From Mesaphorura yosii (taxonomy: Eukaryota; Arthropoda; Collembola; Poduromorpha; Tullbergiidae), in assembly GCA_009869945.1 (NCBI GenBank), contig WIXG01000116.1, positions 62,001 to 126,000 on the forward strand: 64,000 bases of DNA, written 5' to 3'. How positions within the stretch are numbered: position 1 is the first letter of the stretch; every line of letters starts with the position of its first letter. This document shows positions 32,701-45,543 of the stretch, in pieces. The translations under genes were made by a program, and so were the position numbers. The notes beneath the pieces were generated by a model that saw only the letters and a program-made list of their open reading frames with translations, was not told where the DNA came from and made no database searches.

Positions 32701-34515
32701 GTGTCTTAGGCTCGTTCAGAATGTGCTGCAGTCGCCGGAGCCCCTCTTCGTCCTGATAAAGCAAAGCAATCGTCTCGATGTTCAAATATTCTAAGAAATC
32801 AATGAGGAATTTGTTCCAATGATTGAATCCCATGCTGGAAGAGAATGTGAATGACGATGCCATTGGGAATGTGCTGGGAGACGAAGTGGTCGTTGTTGTG
32901 CTTGCGGACGCAGGATCGTAGCCAATTGTTCCACCATTGCTGTATGTGCTTCTCCGGCTCGTAAAGAGCGGAATATCAAATGTGCTGCTGACGGATGTGA
33001 GGAATGCATTGTCAAACGTCGTAAAGAAGCCATAGACGCCAGCTCGCAGCAGTTGGCATGTTTTCTTGATCAGCTCCAATGAGGAAGTCACTTGAATCTC
33101 GACAACCGTCCAGTTCCAGGCCACCTGTTGGCTGGCAGTGCCCTGAACCTGCACAGCGGAAGGCGGAGTGGCGGACTTGAAGCCTTGCAGGTAGCCCAGG
33201 TGGGCAGGGCCATTTCGGTCTGATGGGTGAACGAACAGACCTGAAAAAAGGCACAGTGATACTAAATTGGCGAGTAAGTGATTGAATGCCAATGCAAGGC
33301 CCAGAAATTTCATTCATCGCATGCATAATTTGGTAATTGTAGGTCTGCTCCCACGAAAATCATTGCAACCATTGCGAATGCATTGGAAGGTAAGGTTCAC
33401 TGCCACAGCATTTTGGTAGACTTCTCCTAATTTTTCCGCTCCAATTACTCCGTGCAACTCATTCGACTCCGTACTGTTCTAAGATGCCAGCAGAGTCAAA
33501 TCATTTACTCTGCTTTGGTCTGGGACGAGAAAAAACTGAAAGTGAGTCTTTAAAATTGCTTGTACATAATAAAATTTCTTGTACACAGTAGTAGTTAAGA
33601 CTGGTTCAGTTCATGCTCACTGCTCTCAACAATGTAAAGTGGGTCAGTGGCAATGGCAAGGCAAAACAACCAGCCACGCCACAGCACAGCCTAGCCGAGC
33701 TAAACTGTTATTATGGTAATGAATTGCGCTTCGGCAGAATGCAAGCAGCAGCAGCCGAGGCAGAAGAGAGAGTGAGAAAATGAATTGTGGACGTTGTTCG
33801 CATTGTGCTCCACATTCAGCTCTGCCAGCGCCAGCGCCAGCACCATAATTACGCAGCCGAATCATTGTGACTAGGAGTTCACCGTGCAATGTAAAAACAC
33901 GTTACGCGTTGCACGTTATGAGTATTTAATTGTTGCAACGAGTTTTCCATTTTGCATGCCACCAACCACCAGTTAACTGCCACCGCTCGTTTGTAGTACA
34001 GCACGTCTTTGTTTCTAGCCTATTATTATGATTCGATGTGAAACGACAAGAATTACAAGCCGACCCAGTCACAGTCAGTCAGAGCATCGCAGTCGCGAAT
34101 TATATTCTCATTTAAGTGCAATTTGTAATTTGAGCTCATGTTTGGCTTGCACAGCATGCTGTGACTGTGAACGCCAGATGATGAATTGCGAGTTCGAGCG
34201 GTAATTAGTTGGTTGAGGTTGGGAAACGGGCCCTTGATCTTGACTTTGATTCACTGTGTTAGTTCTCGTTCTCAAGGAGGAGAAACTCGAGATTGTCATA
34301 AATTGCAACTTGCAATTGCAACTATCCTATCGATAACAGAACTTTGCTTCAAGTAAGCTTTCATATAGTAGGCAGCACAAGGTAAAATTGTAAGTCCAGG
34401 AATTTTACTTACCCACTGTTGGGTTGTATCCGGGAAACAATGGACCCTTGATTCCGCTAACTGTATTCGGATTCGGATTGCAGGCGATGACAAAAGCGAC
34501 CAGTACTAAGAACAT
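29763..34515 (-). CDS. Kainate-type ionotropic glutamate receptor subunit
   Basis: Eleven exons close in frame to about 930 residues: 34413-34515, 32342-33240, 31903-32253, 31646-31837, 31515-31565, 31080-31431, 30878-30993, 30503-30731, 30258-30425, 30024-30159, 29763-29958. Order: signal peptide ([16 protein letters not shown]); amino-terminal domain with an unusual Ser/Thr-rich insert; glutamate-binding S1 ([13 protein letters not shown], then [17 protein letters not shown] with the ligand Arg); M1; pore loop [15 protein letters not shown] with Gln at the Q/R site, so a Ca2+-permeable form is encoded; M3 SSYTANLA followed by AFLTVERM; S2 with GSTMTFF and the ligand Glu in FLMESSM; M4 [17 protein letters not shown]; and a His-rich cytoplasmic tail after [12 protein letters not shown]. 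The ligand residues are intact, so it should be a real glutamate-gated channel at synapses. First-exon choice is uncertain. Confidence 0.9.
33241..33313 (-). other. Alternative signal-peptide start for the kainate receptor
   Basis: Upstream of the acceptor at 33240 the frame stays open to an ATG at 33311-33313, encoding [18 protein letters not shown], which is itself a plausible signal peptide. So the same second exon can begin either by splicing from the 34413-34515 exon or by an internal start with no splicing. Confidence 0.4.
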
Positions 34516-37500
34516 TTTCAACAACAAACGTCGCAACAAGTAACTGTTCTTATTTCTGGTTTTAAGAAGAATCAAAAAAGGATTAAACGGATTGCTCGCA
34601 AAAATTCCAATCCTGATGATGATGAGGGAAAGGCGAACCCAAAATATGGAACTCCCAGCAGCATCCAGAACATAAACAAATACAAAGCACGGGCATTATA
34701 CTTTGTAGATTGGGTGCAGGAAATTTCATCTCCTAGCTACATCCAGTTTCCGACAGGGACCGAGACCCGACGCTTAAGAGCAAGATGCTTGCGGACGCTG
34801 GAAGCTGTGGCTTTCATTGCTTTTTCCTGCATATGGGCGTAAGCATCAGAGAATGGGTCCTTGGTTCATTCCTTCCTCTTTCCTATTCTCGGGCGGTAGT
34901 TTCTCATCTAGTGACTGAGCTGCAGAAAATTGAAGCCAATGAAAGTGAGATGGCATGTAAATAATTGTCAATTAAAGAAGCACGCGAGCCGAGCCTCTAA
35001 TCTTGTAATAAGCGAATGTATGCGTGCGTGGAAGTTGACATACATACGCGTATGCGTCTTGTTATTTGAGCCAGACCATAAACCAGGCTCGCTACAAATG
35101 GTTCGTGAAATGTAAAATATGTACATAGATTCATTTTTGATAATTCATCAGACAGAGATTAAAATCGAATTATTTAACTTTACGACATGATTCGAAATGA
35201 ATGCTTGGATTTTGCCAGTTCGTTTTATGGTCGTTTAGTCATTTCGTTGCTGCTGCTTGGCAATGGCAGTGATTCGCGTCTTGTAAACATTGCCATGCGA
35301 GAAGCCATAAAACGGTAATAATGCGTGCATACATGGCGGATGACAGAGCAAAAGTGTGTCAGCAGCTTCTCATTCTCATCCTCCTCGCCAGCAAGCATGC
35401 ACGCCTGGCTGCATTGTTGAGTATTTATTGCTACTCAACAATGCATGCTCCAAGCAGCAAACCCGGTATGCTGTATTGTGCTGTAAAGTAAGACATTTCG
35501 AGAGAGAGAGTTATTTTTTGTGTACACAGCCAACACAACTGCATATTATCATATCGCTATTATGACGCTTCGTTCGTTGTTTGGCAGCAAACGACTCGGA
35601 TCACTGAAGGAAGTGAAAGCGGCGACCACGAGAAGGATTCGAATTTAATTACCGCGTTTAGCGTTCGTTCACAGTCACAGTCACACGTACTTGGCAAAAT
35701 GCTCCTGTGGTTGTTAATGAAAACAGTACACGGGCTCATTAGCCTCAGATTTGCCATTCACGGGTTTTGCCATTGCGATTTTTAAATCGCTTGCTTAGCA
35801 ATTGGCAAAATTGCCAGCAATTTACATGCTTCACGAAATCTCTACGCGTTTGTGGAATGGAGCACGGGTGATTCAGTCATTCATACACACGGATGAAGCC
35901 ACCTACCAAAGGAGATGAACCCGAGGGCACTTAAATGGCTGACACTCGCATGAGAAATAGTCGTAGTCGTAGACATAAGAAATGTTGCTCGTCTGGGCAA
36001 AGTCAAAGGCGAAGTCAAACCCACAGGCTTTTTAGCATCGTGAGAAAATTTCAGAGCCCGAATCCACGTTTTACAAAATGGTGACAGAATTTTGGGTCAG
36101 TTTTGCCAAAAATTCGCACATGCCGCATGTAATGAGAAAGAGAGATTTAACAAAAACAGTGCACTGCTGTACTGCGCACATGGCACCAGATCTCATGCGC
36201 TTAAAACGACCCACGTTTCTCGAAGTGTGCTGATGCTGAATGAGTGGTGGCTACGATGACGCTGATAATAGATTTGGCAATGGTAAATGGTGAAGATCAA
36301 GGTGGTTGCTGCGAGAAACGAGTCTGTGAGGAAAGTGAGGTGAGTGGCCTGAAGCGGAACAGCAATTGTGCTTGCTGAGCAGCCATACCTTAATGGTGAT
36401 GCTGGCGCTGATGCTGACTGCGAGCAGTACGTGTTTAACCACAACAAGTATCAGCATCAGCATCCTCAGCCAGCCCAATACAACACAGCACTCGTCCTCG
36501 TCTCGTCTATCTAGTCTGTAATAATACAGCAACAATGGGAATGTACTCTCTCTCACTGCCGCTGTTCGCCGTGAGTACCACACGCACACTTGGTCTCGTG
36601 ATGATACACAGGCTCAAACGTTAAGTCGTACCACAACATGGCAATGGCAAGGCAAGAGGGTGTAAGCACAAAGCGTTATTATGATTATGATAATGGTGAC
36701 ACACTTGTCCAACTGAAAATGTAGGACAGCATTTTATTCGAGAGCACCATGTCAGTCTATGTTTCTCCTTCGATTCGGCCACAATACCACCACCGTACGC
36801 TGCAGTGCACATCCTTGGAAGTGATCACCAACCCGCCTGCATGTACCAGCCATCACAGTGCAAAGGGTCCAGAATTCGGTCCGTGGGAACTGTGCTTCCG
36901 CGTGCGGGCGGCCAGTGAATTAAATTTATCTTGTACTCATGTAATGTGGCAGACTCCACACGGTGAGTTCTCACTTTCCTCGCCTTCGTCCGGCTCTTTG
37001 GCCTTGGCATATTTGAAGTGTCTTGTGCAAAATTCGGTTTCCGGTGAATTTGTGTGCCGCGTTGAGTAGTTGAGTTTTTGAAGACGCGAAGTGTCACCTT
37101 TTAGTGCGCACGCATGCAAGCATTTATTTTGGTGTTGTGATTTTGACTTTTTGGTGGTCTGTCACCGAGGATCGTTGTCTTGACGCGCTCAGAGTCGCAA
37201 GTCGCATATTGATAATTGAGTTTAGCGGAAAGCTAAGCGCTCTGACATATACTTTTATTTGTCTCATTGATTCATCTCGTTACATTTTATCTGTCTCGCA
37301 TTTGTCCTGTAAGCATTGACATTCGCATCTGGATATAGAAGATCATAAAAGTAATTGGAACAGAACAGAATGGCTGTCATCGTCATCAGATAACTGTCAC
37401 CCATTCTTTAGCCATGTACGAGTGGATTCATTACGTCAATGCAGCTGATATATAACGGAACCACAATCCAAAAATTCAGAAATCACCGATGATTTAAGTA

Positions 37501-40432
37501 TCTTCCAAATTAAAACCTGTTTACTATGACTAGGTTACATGTTGAGCGGCGAGAATTTTCCATGGTATGAGAACTCATACTCATCCTGCTCATACAGTTT
37601 CCCTCACACAAGTCATACAAGAGTGGCATCTGGCTCACGAAGGTGGGCACGTTCACGGACAAGGCCAAAACTCTGCATCGGCTCGAATACTCTTCGGAAA
37701 TCTTTTCCACTCAAGTTAGGCAAGCAAATTGTAAAGTTGTGGAAATTTTGGGACTGGTGGGCACAAGCTAGCTGTGCCGCCTCAATTTGGAACGATTTTC
37801 CAGGTTAATGGCTAGGGTGGCAGGGTGTCCTTTAAATGAAGTTAATTTCCATCAGGACCAATCTCGGCGTTTTCTATGACACACATTTGGCACAACTGTC
37901 AAGTCAAAGGCGAGACTGTAGGCCTGTCAGCCGTAATTTTCGACCGTAATAAAATGTTCTCTTTCTCTACTGCGCTGGGCTGGCTGAAAAGTAATAAATT
38001 CGATTTTTATTATTTCTTATGTCTAATGAGCCAAATGCCACCACCAGTGCATACGTGTGAAGTGTATCTTTCATATTTCTTTCTTAATTTATAATTAGTC
38101 CAGGAAATATGTTTAATTTTTCGTGGTGGACATTATCCTTTTGATGAATTGTCCATTCTTGCACCTGCAGAGTAGTCATGAGTCAGTTGTCGGTAGCTCC
38201 GTAGCATCAAAAAAGCCATCGCCTTGCTCGTTCGACTGATTAGATATTTACTTAGCCATTGATAAATTGAACGCGGACGTCGAGCCAACTTTTCACATTA
38301 ATTCTGTTGTTTTGTTTTACTTTTCTACGCAATTTAATTCAGGCGATTTAAATTGAGAGTGGATTCTTTGTTGCGTTTCGCCGTGCCCAGCTCATGCAGA
38401 GAATGAGGGTTAAAATGCATTTTAAAACGTAAAGCATGATATGTATGTCAACCCCAATAATTTTTTCCACTCGTTTTTCTCTGTTTCGCGTATTTATTGT
38501 GTGTAGTATTAATGGCCCACTTTCCATACGGCCGTACTGCCAGTCGGCAGTGAAGCTGTGATGCGATGTTGATGATCATCTTGCATTAATAAATCATGAT
38601 CATCATCTAGTATGGCAAGGCTTCGCAGAACAGGCAGCAGACTGTGCAGGTAGAGAAAAAGCTTGCATCCCAACAAATAAAAGTGAACTTGAGAGTTGAG
38701 GTTTCATAGTCCTTGCTCTTGGTCTTGGTTCTGCTTCTCGCGTTCTTGTCTATCGGCGTTATCTTTCGCACACAGTGAAAAGTGGGACACTTCTTTTAAA
38801 CTTGACGATGAAAAGGCAAACAATACGAACAAAACCAGAAATGTAGTCCATACCTTTTCCTTTTTAACTCTTCCCTTCATTCAACCTCCTTTGCAATAAT
38901 CACAGACATGAAGAAACATGGCGTGCTGAGGAGGTTGGCGCGTTAGCATTGTTGCAGTTGCAGACTTGCCAATATATCGCAGAATTTTCTTGCTCGGATG
39001 AAGACGCGCTCGGAGAGTTGAACGGTAAACTGAAGATTTAACGTCAGTCGTAGATTTTTCTGACTCGTACCAGGACAAACCGTTTTGAAGGTTGAACGGT
39101 AAACCAGGATTTGAGATTTGAAATCATGTGAATCATGGAGTTTAGTTGCCTTGTAATTGGCCAAGGAGAAATGAATGTCATTATTAATAGCCGAAGTCCA
39201 TCTTGAACCTCGTACAAAGCGTGTTTTGTAGACAATTTGCATTCTGAATCAATTTTCAAGACATTCGAGTTATTAGATTGAGCCTTGCCATGCACTAGAT
39301 ACTAGTCTCTGGACGGCACAGAGGAGCCTTTCCGTTAACGGAACTTGAGAGCGACGTAATGATTAATTATGCTCTCGTCAGTCCAACAAATTCTTCCACA
39401 CGTTGTTATAAATTGTACCGTTCTATAATTAGATACTTACTGCTTGGTACATTGGTGCATTTGTCGTTAGGAATTCCTCAATTCTGTGAGATAAAAATAC
39501 TTTGAGGGATCAAGTCCAATTTGCGCTCTGCATCCTGTTAAGCAAACCTAGTTAACGATGGTCAACTGGAAGGGTCATTCATGATTGCGGGATTTGACAC
39601 ACAATCTAATAATAGCTAAATTACTGGCCACTGGTCACCATGCGTCAGGGCAGAACAAAAACAGAATCAGAATCAGGAGCTCGTCGGTCGCGTCTTGAAA
39701 CAGGTCCGATTGAAAGTGAATTTTTGTCTGAGTCTAGTTCATGTTCAAGCACTACAATGCAATGAATTAGAGTAATTGTTATACCATAACTCGTTATTGC
39801 GGTGCAATGCAAACATTAGCAATGCATTAGTCACTAAGCTGGGCTGGTTTTTAGTGTGTCATGACACAGTTTTTATTTTAAGAAGAAAAGGGTTCCTTTT
39901 TCTCGCAAGGGTCCACGCATGATGTCTTTGTGCGTTTCGGAATTATTCCATCTCTCATTCATTCAGACTACGCCTGTACGAAGCAGTGCAGGCAGAAGCG
40001 GTGACAGATGACAATGAATAAGCGCATGGCAATATTCAAATTGGCTGTCATAAATAGCTACAGGATTTGAGGAACGTTGGAGTAATGCAACTCAATACCA
40101 CACGCTGGCTCCAATAACGGTATTTTCCTTTACAGAGACTACGTACGCATTACGCACAATTTCTAGGAACGAAAGATTTCAGATTCGGTGACGAGCAACG
40201 CATTTTAATTGCTCACGTAAAATCCACACAAGTCAAGAGCTGATGCTCACGATTAACTTTGTAATGTGATTAGCCTAATTTCTCACACTTCTAAAATACC
40301 AGCGGCGTTCTTCAAGATGTTTCACTATCATTCTTTAATTTAATCTGAGCAGTTTACTAGCTAACACACTTTCTCGTTTCTTGCCTGTTCCCCGCAGAAT
40401 GACCCGGACGGACCGGGACCGATGTATTGCCG
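34516..40432. other. Six-kilobase stretch without a recognisable gene
   Basis: Only short unconserved ORFs on both strands, although this sits in a gene-dense window. It is probably regulatory DNA and untranslated exons for the flanking kainate receptor (minus) and zinc-finger gene (plus); a splice acceptor-like CCCCGCAG lies just before the zinc-finger ATG. A perfect stem-loop at 35410-35445 is listed separately. I see no transposon termini or tRNA. Confidence 0.5.
35410..35445. repeat. Perfect 14-bp stem-loop
   Basis: Bases 35410-35423 (TGCATTGTTGAGTA) are exactly complementary to 35432-35445, with an 8-base loop (TTTATTGC). The flanks pair only weakly beyond the stem. This could be a small hairpin RNA such as a microRNA precursor, but the perfect part is short for one. 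Confidence 0.45.
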
Positions 40433-42910
40433 ATGAAATTGAGTGACCTTGACCCCTGCCTATGGCAGTCCTACCCAGAACTCCCGGCATCCACATCCGG
40501 ACTCGACTTTCCAGACATCCACAATGACACGTTTGCAGAACTGAAACCGCTCCCACCTTTCGACTACAGTCCGAACCCGATCACCAACAACTGCACGCTA
40601 GCCAGCGCCAACAACAACAATGGCAGTGGCGGCCTCCAGTCACTGCTCTCGAGCTCGGCTCTGTCAACAACGACCACTCTGCTAGAGCCAGCCAACGGCA
40701 ATTACGATGTCTCAACAACCACCTCGAATATCAAAACGGAGCTGGCCGAGTACCTGCTTAATTCGGATATTGACGACATTGCTGCGTTAATCGGGTCCGC
40801 CATCGCTGAACAGCAGCAGAATCCGGTAAATCCAACATCTGAAGTGAGCAGTTCAACAATCGATCCATGGACGGAAGTGAGTATTACTAAAAATGTTATT
40901 AACTTGGAATACGAATTCAGTTAAACGTTGTACGTGCGTATCTTTCTTGAAGTTGGACGCTTGGATCGAGAGCGCGTGTCAACAACCAAACATCTCCACG
41001 TGTCTGGAGCAAGATTCCACAATACACACGACGGATTACAGTCTGCCGTCGCTGATTACCGAATATGGATTCACAACATCGTCTCCGATCTTGCAGGCCA
41101 GGTAATGTACTCCAGCAATTTAAGTTGTGAATCTACTACTCGTTTCGCTTTTCTCGTTCTTGCTCTTGTCTTGCCTCCAGAACTTCGTACTTCGTATTTG
41201 TTGTTCCTGCTTGTTTTCTTGACATTACTGTGTACATTCATCTTGAACAATTCGTTGAACATTTAATCTTGAATTTCTCTATATTTAATTCTTATTCTAC
41301 CTATCACGTTTACGCCTTCAACTGTTCTGTAATTTCAATTCTTGTCCATTTCGTGTTCGTCACTTTTATTCAATTCTACTGATTCAACTGGTCCATGAAA
41401 CGTCAGCCTTTCCAGCGTTATGTGTTAGAGTTATATCCTTTGCCAGCTCAATAGCTCTCCTTCATAATAAATTGATTTCTTCAATTCCCTGATTTCATTC
41501 TTGACTTTGCTGTCCATTTGATATCTTCCACATTACTGTTATTACAACCTTCAGTTTTCTGTCACATTACACTTCCTTTTCTCTGTCTATCTTCACACAA
41601 ATCTTCTTTCACCTGTATGGACTTAGAACTTCAATATCTTTCTCAAATTCTCTTCGTTTGTGTAACAGCTTTCACTGCCGTTTGCCTGAACACAAAAAGC
41701 ATTAAAAATGCATATCATTTTTAAAAGCTTATCTTTGGGTTTTGATTGCTTGGCTGAAATGTAAAACTACACATGGCTATGTACTTAATTACGATACTAA
41801 CTAAAAATTGGCAAATGCATGATTGGTATTACGCCCTCTTGAACGTGGGGGCTTTTTGATTTTTTGTTTATTGTTCCCAACAGACTCCAGTCTTCGCCAC
41901 AACAACTTCCAGAGTCAACCACCACAAGTTCAAGCTCATCTAATAACAATAACTCTAATAGTCCTAATTTTACAAATTTAAAAGTTGAGCCAGGCTACAA
42001 CACCAACATTGAGCCACATGTGAGTCCAACATCAACCACTCCTGGACTGGGAAACGCTGGCAATAATGGGAACAGTATGACGGTGCGGTATGGACCGAAT
42101 GGACAAGTGAACCACGCCAAAGTATTCTCAGCGTCGGCCAGTGGGCGGCATTTATTCTCAATCCCGATTGGAAACTCGATGGGAAATCAGTCCAACAATA
42201 ATGGCAACCATCCACATTCACAACCGTCTCATCCACAAGCGCACCACCTCCATCAGCACCACCTGCAAGGAGGAAACCACATGCAGCACCAACAACACCA
42301 TCATCTGGCCCAGCAGCACCCGCATTCCATCCATCAACACAACGCACACAACGGAGGTGGGCCCGGGAATGGTGGCGGAGGTGCTCGAGCCAAGAAGGAT
42401 CAACGTCGGATGGACAAGAACTCTCCAAACACAAACTCCAGTACAGCTAAACTACCTTCATTTCCGTCGTTCTACACTCTTCAACAGAAGGCCAAGAAGC
42501 GTACGAGTAAAAAGTCATTATCCTCATTATCGCCACCGTCAATCCATCTCTCCACATCGCCATCTTCGTCGTCGTTATCGCCGCCGCAGAATGGTGGTGT
42601 TGGAAGCACGTCTTCCACTAGTGCGTCGTCATCTTCGAGCAGCAACGGCAGTCACCATCTCGGAGGCAACCTCTCAGCATCATCCGCCGCAACATCCTCT
42701 TCGCTGAGTGACCTTAGTGATAAAGAGAAGCCGATTCACCGCTGTAACATTTGTTCTCGTGGTTTCCTAAACAAATCCAATATCAAAGTCCACCTGCGGA
42801 CTCATACAGGCGAGAAACCGTTCAAGTGCGATGTGTGTAGTAAAGCTTTCAGACAGAAAGCTCATCTACTTAAACACGTTCAAATCCACAAGCGAATACC
42901 ACGAGACTAA
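40433..42910 (+). CDS. Two-finger C2H2 zinc-finger transcription factor
   Basis: Three exons (40433-40876, 40953-41101, 41884-42910) close in frame to 539 residues. The N-terminus is acidic and Asp/Leu-rich (LSDLDPCLW, then SDIDDIAALIG), typical of an activation region. The middle is disordered: a Ser/Asn-rich run, a long His/Gln-rich tract (about 320-370 bases of CAC/CAG repeats near 42200-42360), then Ser-rich stretches. Two classical zinc fingers close the protein: HRCNICSRGFLNKSNIKVH and FKCDVCSKAFRQKAHLLKH, joined by a TGEKP linker, with only ten residues after the last finger. It is a nuclear DNA-binding protein; I do not recognise the subfamily by name. The start ATG follows an acceptor-like CCCCGCAG, so a non-coding 5' exon is likely in the long upstream gap. 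AATAAA at 43530-43535 fits the 3' end. Confidence 0.82.
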
Positions 42911-43909
42911 ACGAATAGTGTATTAACGTTACGTAATGCGGAAAACGGACACGGTAGAGATTACATTACGGTTCTTTCCATTAGGGATTAGTAAAGGGTT
43001 TAGAAGATCGAACTTGTGTATGGCTGCTGTTTGACAATTGGCACAGAGAAAATGCTGTTAGCCTAGGACAATCTTTAACTTCATTCAATGACAATTCTGG
43101 ACACATAATTTATACAGCTACTTTGTGCATGTAGTTAGTTTCACCTGTTAAGCCTGTTAACTTAATTTATAAGCCACGTTTCGACAATTAAAATTCGTAC
43201 CGATTTTATACGTAGAGCGGAGCAGAACAGCATTGAGAGATTTTTATAAGAGATATATATTTGTGTGAGTCGATCTCAACAAAGAAGAGAAATATTTTAT
43301 CTAGATTTCACCTGCCTATCATTGTCGTCCTTCTCCAGCGCGTAGGATTGATTAACTTGTTTCGATTGATTTCCTGTGTTAATTTAAAGCTTGTGCTACT
43401 CTCCTTGTTTCTGTTTCTCGTTTGAGTTTTGTGGACAGCGATTGAGGTTAAGTGCTTGTACGTAGCTTTTAGTATGGTGAACTTTCATTTTACGTTATTG
43501 CTAATATATGATTTACTTGCTCTTCTTGGAATAAATAGCTGAAGTTACTTTTGTACTTTCGTGATGACTTTTTTGATCTTCATTCAATCGGTCCCAATCA
43601 TGGCTATCTTGCCTACACATGAGAACGAATTAAAACCCCTAGCATAGGACAACTGACTTTGGTTGGTCGCGAGATGAAGCTATTCGGGAGTCAAAGGCAA
43701 TTGCGTTGAGGATTCCAAAAATAATGGAGTAAATAATTCAACGTACAAAACAAGTACTCAGTTGAGTAAATCGTAATAAAAATTAGTTCACATTTTAATT
43801 AAAATTTTAGTTTTCATTTAGTCACAATCACTTTAAAAACAATGTTAAAAGTGGAGTAATTTGTAGGTTTCAAATTTGACACATTTGGAAGTTTCAGATT
43901 CTGTCGCCT
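42911..43909. other. 3' UTR of the zinc-finger gene and intergenic
   Basis: About 620 bases lead to AATAAA at 43530-43535. The remainder lies between two convergent genes and holds nothing recognisable. Confidence 0.55.
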
Positions 43910-45050
43910 CTAATCTGAATTCACAACATCACTGCTACCTATTGCATTGATTGTGCAAATTGGCAAATTCACATTATTTAACTCTAAGAATATCCTAAAT
44001 AAGTACATCATGAAGGTATTTCCTATCTCACACTTGCATTCATAAATAAAATCCTTAACTTGGTGGCATTTTGTGACTGAATTGATGTGCAATATCTTGT
44101 CAGTCTGAAAATTCACGAGACCTGGACGATCTAAACCGATTATGTACATCTGAGTATTGCTTTGGTAGAAAATGTTAAAGAGGACAAAGTACAACATATT
44201 TGTAGACGGAATTACGTACTCATATAAGAAGGACGATACAAAACCCTTGTCAGTTAATCTCATTGGTACAAAATGCAAGTTCACAGCATATATCAGTAAT
44301 GTCAATCAGTCAATTTACAATTACAACTCGAGTATGGTACATGGAAAGGAATTACACACCACAAAGGAATTGCTCCGTCTTAACTAAAGTTCTCGTCGTG
44401 CACGTTGAGTTCATTTTCAAAAAGAACCATAAATTGCAGACGAGTTGAACCATCCCCGTCGCGATTAAAACGGCGCTGCAATAAATTAGTGTTCTTAAGT
44501 ACTTCTCTTGTGATTGTACTTCGGCCACGATGTTTGCATTCCCTTGAAATAGGGAATTAATTTGTGAAAGAACTTCGAGGGTGCTGGGTGCAGCTTTTAA
44601 CCACGCTAGCAGCACTGTGTTGGATCTGTACAGGAGAATACTGCTGGCTGTTGTTAATACAATCGCTGTAAGCTGCAATTAACGAACACAAATGGATTAG
44701 CACTGGCACGCGATGCGACAAAATTAAAATGATCATTATGTACTTAATTATGGTGTGCATACCATTGAAACCATTGAAATCACTTTGAGTCCAGTTGGCA
44801 CGATTGTAATTTCTTTTGTTCCCGACGTTGTTATAATGGAACATGTTGAATTGTCTCTTCCGTAATAATCACTCGTGTCGTCAGTTAGCGTGGACGAATC
44901 TGTCAAATTCTGGTACTTTGCACTAGGTTTATTGCAGCAGTCGACTTCGTCGTCTGCAGTGCTCTTGACGGATTCGTACTTTGCATCCATGTTTTTCTGA
45001 TGTGATTGATATTGATTGTCGCTGGTGCTGGGATTATTTTTGAGATCCAT
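43910..45050 (-). CDS. Unidentified multi-pass membrane protein
   Basis: The first exon, 44763-45050, starts at ATG and encodes a Ser/Asp/Lys-rich cytosolic region of about 75 residues followed by the start of a membrane helix. A second exon from about 44676 down continues the helix (LTAIVLTTASSILLY), an outer loop, and a second helix (LIYCSAVLIATGMVQLVCNLWFF). A third segment ending at TAG 43910 adds another hydrophobic stretch and a Cys-containing end, but the junction between the second and third segments is not certain: the only phase-correct donor near 44387 is a weak GTTAAG. If that junction is wrong, the protein stops at about 44352. Layout suggests a 3-4 TM protein. No family recognised. 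Confidence 0.45.
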
Positions 45051-45122
45051 TTAATTCAGTAAGTAATTAACACACAGCACGCAATTTGAGCACAAGTCGT
45101 AACATAACAGACACACGACGCT

Positions 45123-45320
45123 CTATGCGAGCATGAATTTGTTGGAAGCTGGAATATTTCTTTCAACAGGACCGGGTTTAGTGAATCTCTCGGGATTTAT
45201 TAACCCTTTCTCTGCTGCTTTCTTCACCTTTTCTGTATCACTTATTTTCACGGCACCATATTTCGTCTCTTTCTTAAGAATCACGACCATTACAAGAAAA
45301 GACGAAGACAACTTCCTCAT
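45123..45320 (-). CDS. Small hypothetical protein
   Basis: A 65-codon frame from ATG to TAG with a short hydrophobic N-terminus (LSSSFLVMVVIL) and a Lys-rich remainder. It might be a small secreted or mitochondrial peptide, or the 3' end of the same transcript as the frame just upstream at 45334-45543. No family is recognised and chance cannot be excluded. Confidence 0.22.
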   Translation of the reverse strand: MRKLSSSFLVMVVILKKETKYGAVKISDTEKVKKAAEKGLINPERFTKPGPVERNIPASNKFMLA

Positions 45321-45333
45321 CCCTGCTCGTTGT

Positions 45334-45543
45334 TCAATTCCCCTTTTCTAAACCACAGTACTGAATGGGAATGGGAGAATTCGTTTGTATGACGGGATCA
45401 CATTGTTGAGAGGGACACGATTGATACGAGTAAGACAGGGATGAAAAACCAAGAAGAATGTACAAGAATGAGTAATGTCGAAATTCCAATGCTAATGCTG
45501 CAGTGCGAGTTTGCCTCGGGGCGATCTGAGAAGCGAGGCACAT
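45334..45543 (-). CDS. Small hypothetical ORF with Cys-rich end
   Basis: A 69-codon frame beginning at ATG, with a central hydrophobic stretch (YILLGFSSLSYSY) followed by cysteines (SCPSQQCDPV). It is 13 bases upstream of the other small ORF and on the same strand. Signal-peptide-like but unsupported by homology. Confidence 0.18.
   Translation of the reverse strand: MCLASQIAPRQTRTAALALEFRHYSFLYILLGFSSLSYSYQSCPSQQCDPVIQTNSPIPIQYCGLEKGN

Noticed and set aside
33649-36653. Shared 16-base TGGCAATGGCAAGGCA at about 33650 and 36638
   Set aside because: Similarity does not extend beyond the short string; not enough for a dispersed repeat.
36749-37069. 107-codon plus-strand ORF in the gene-free region
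   Set aside because: No homology, with equally long ORFs on the other strand; compositional chance.
39010-39110. Two copies of GTTGAACGGTAAAC about 75 bases apart
   Set aside because: Too short and diverged at the flanks to call a tandem duplication with confidence.
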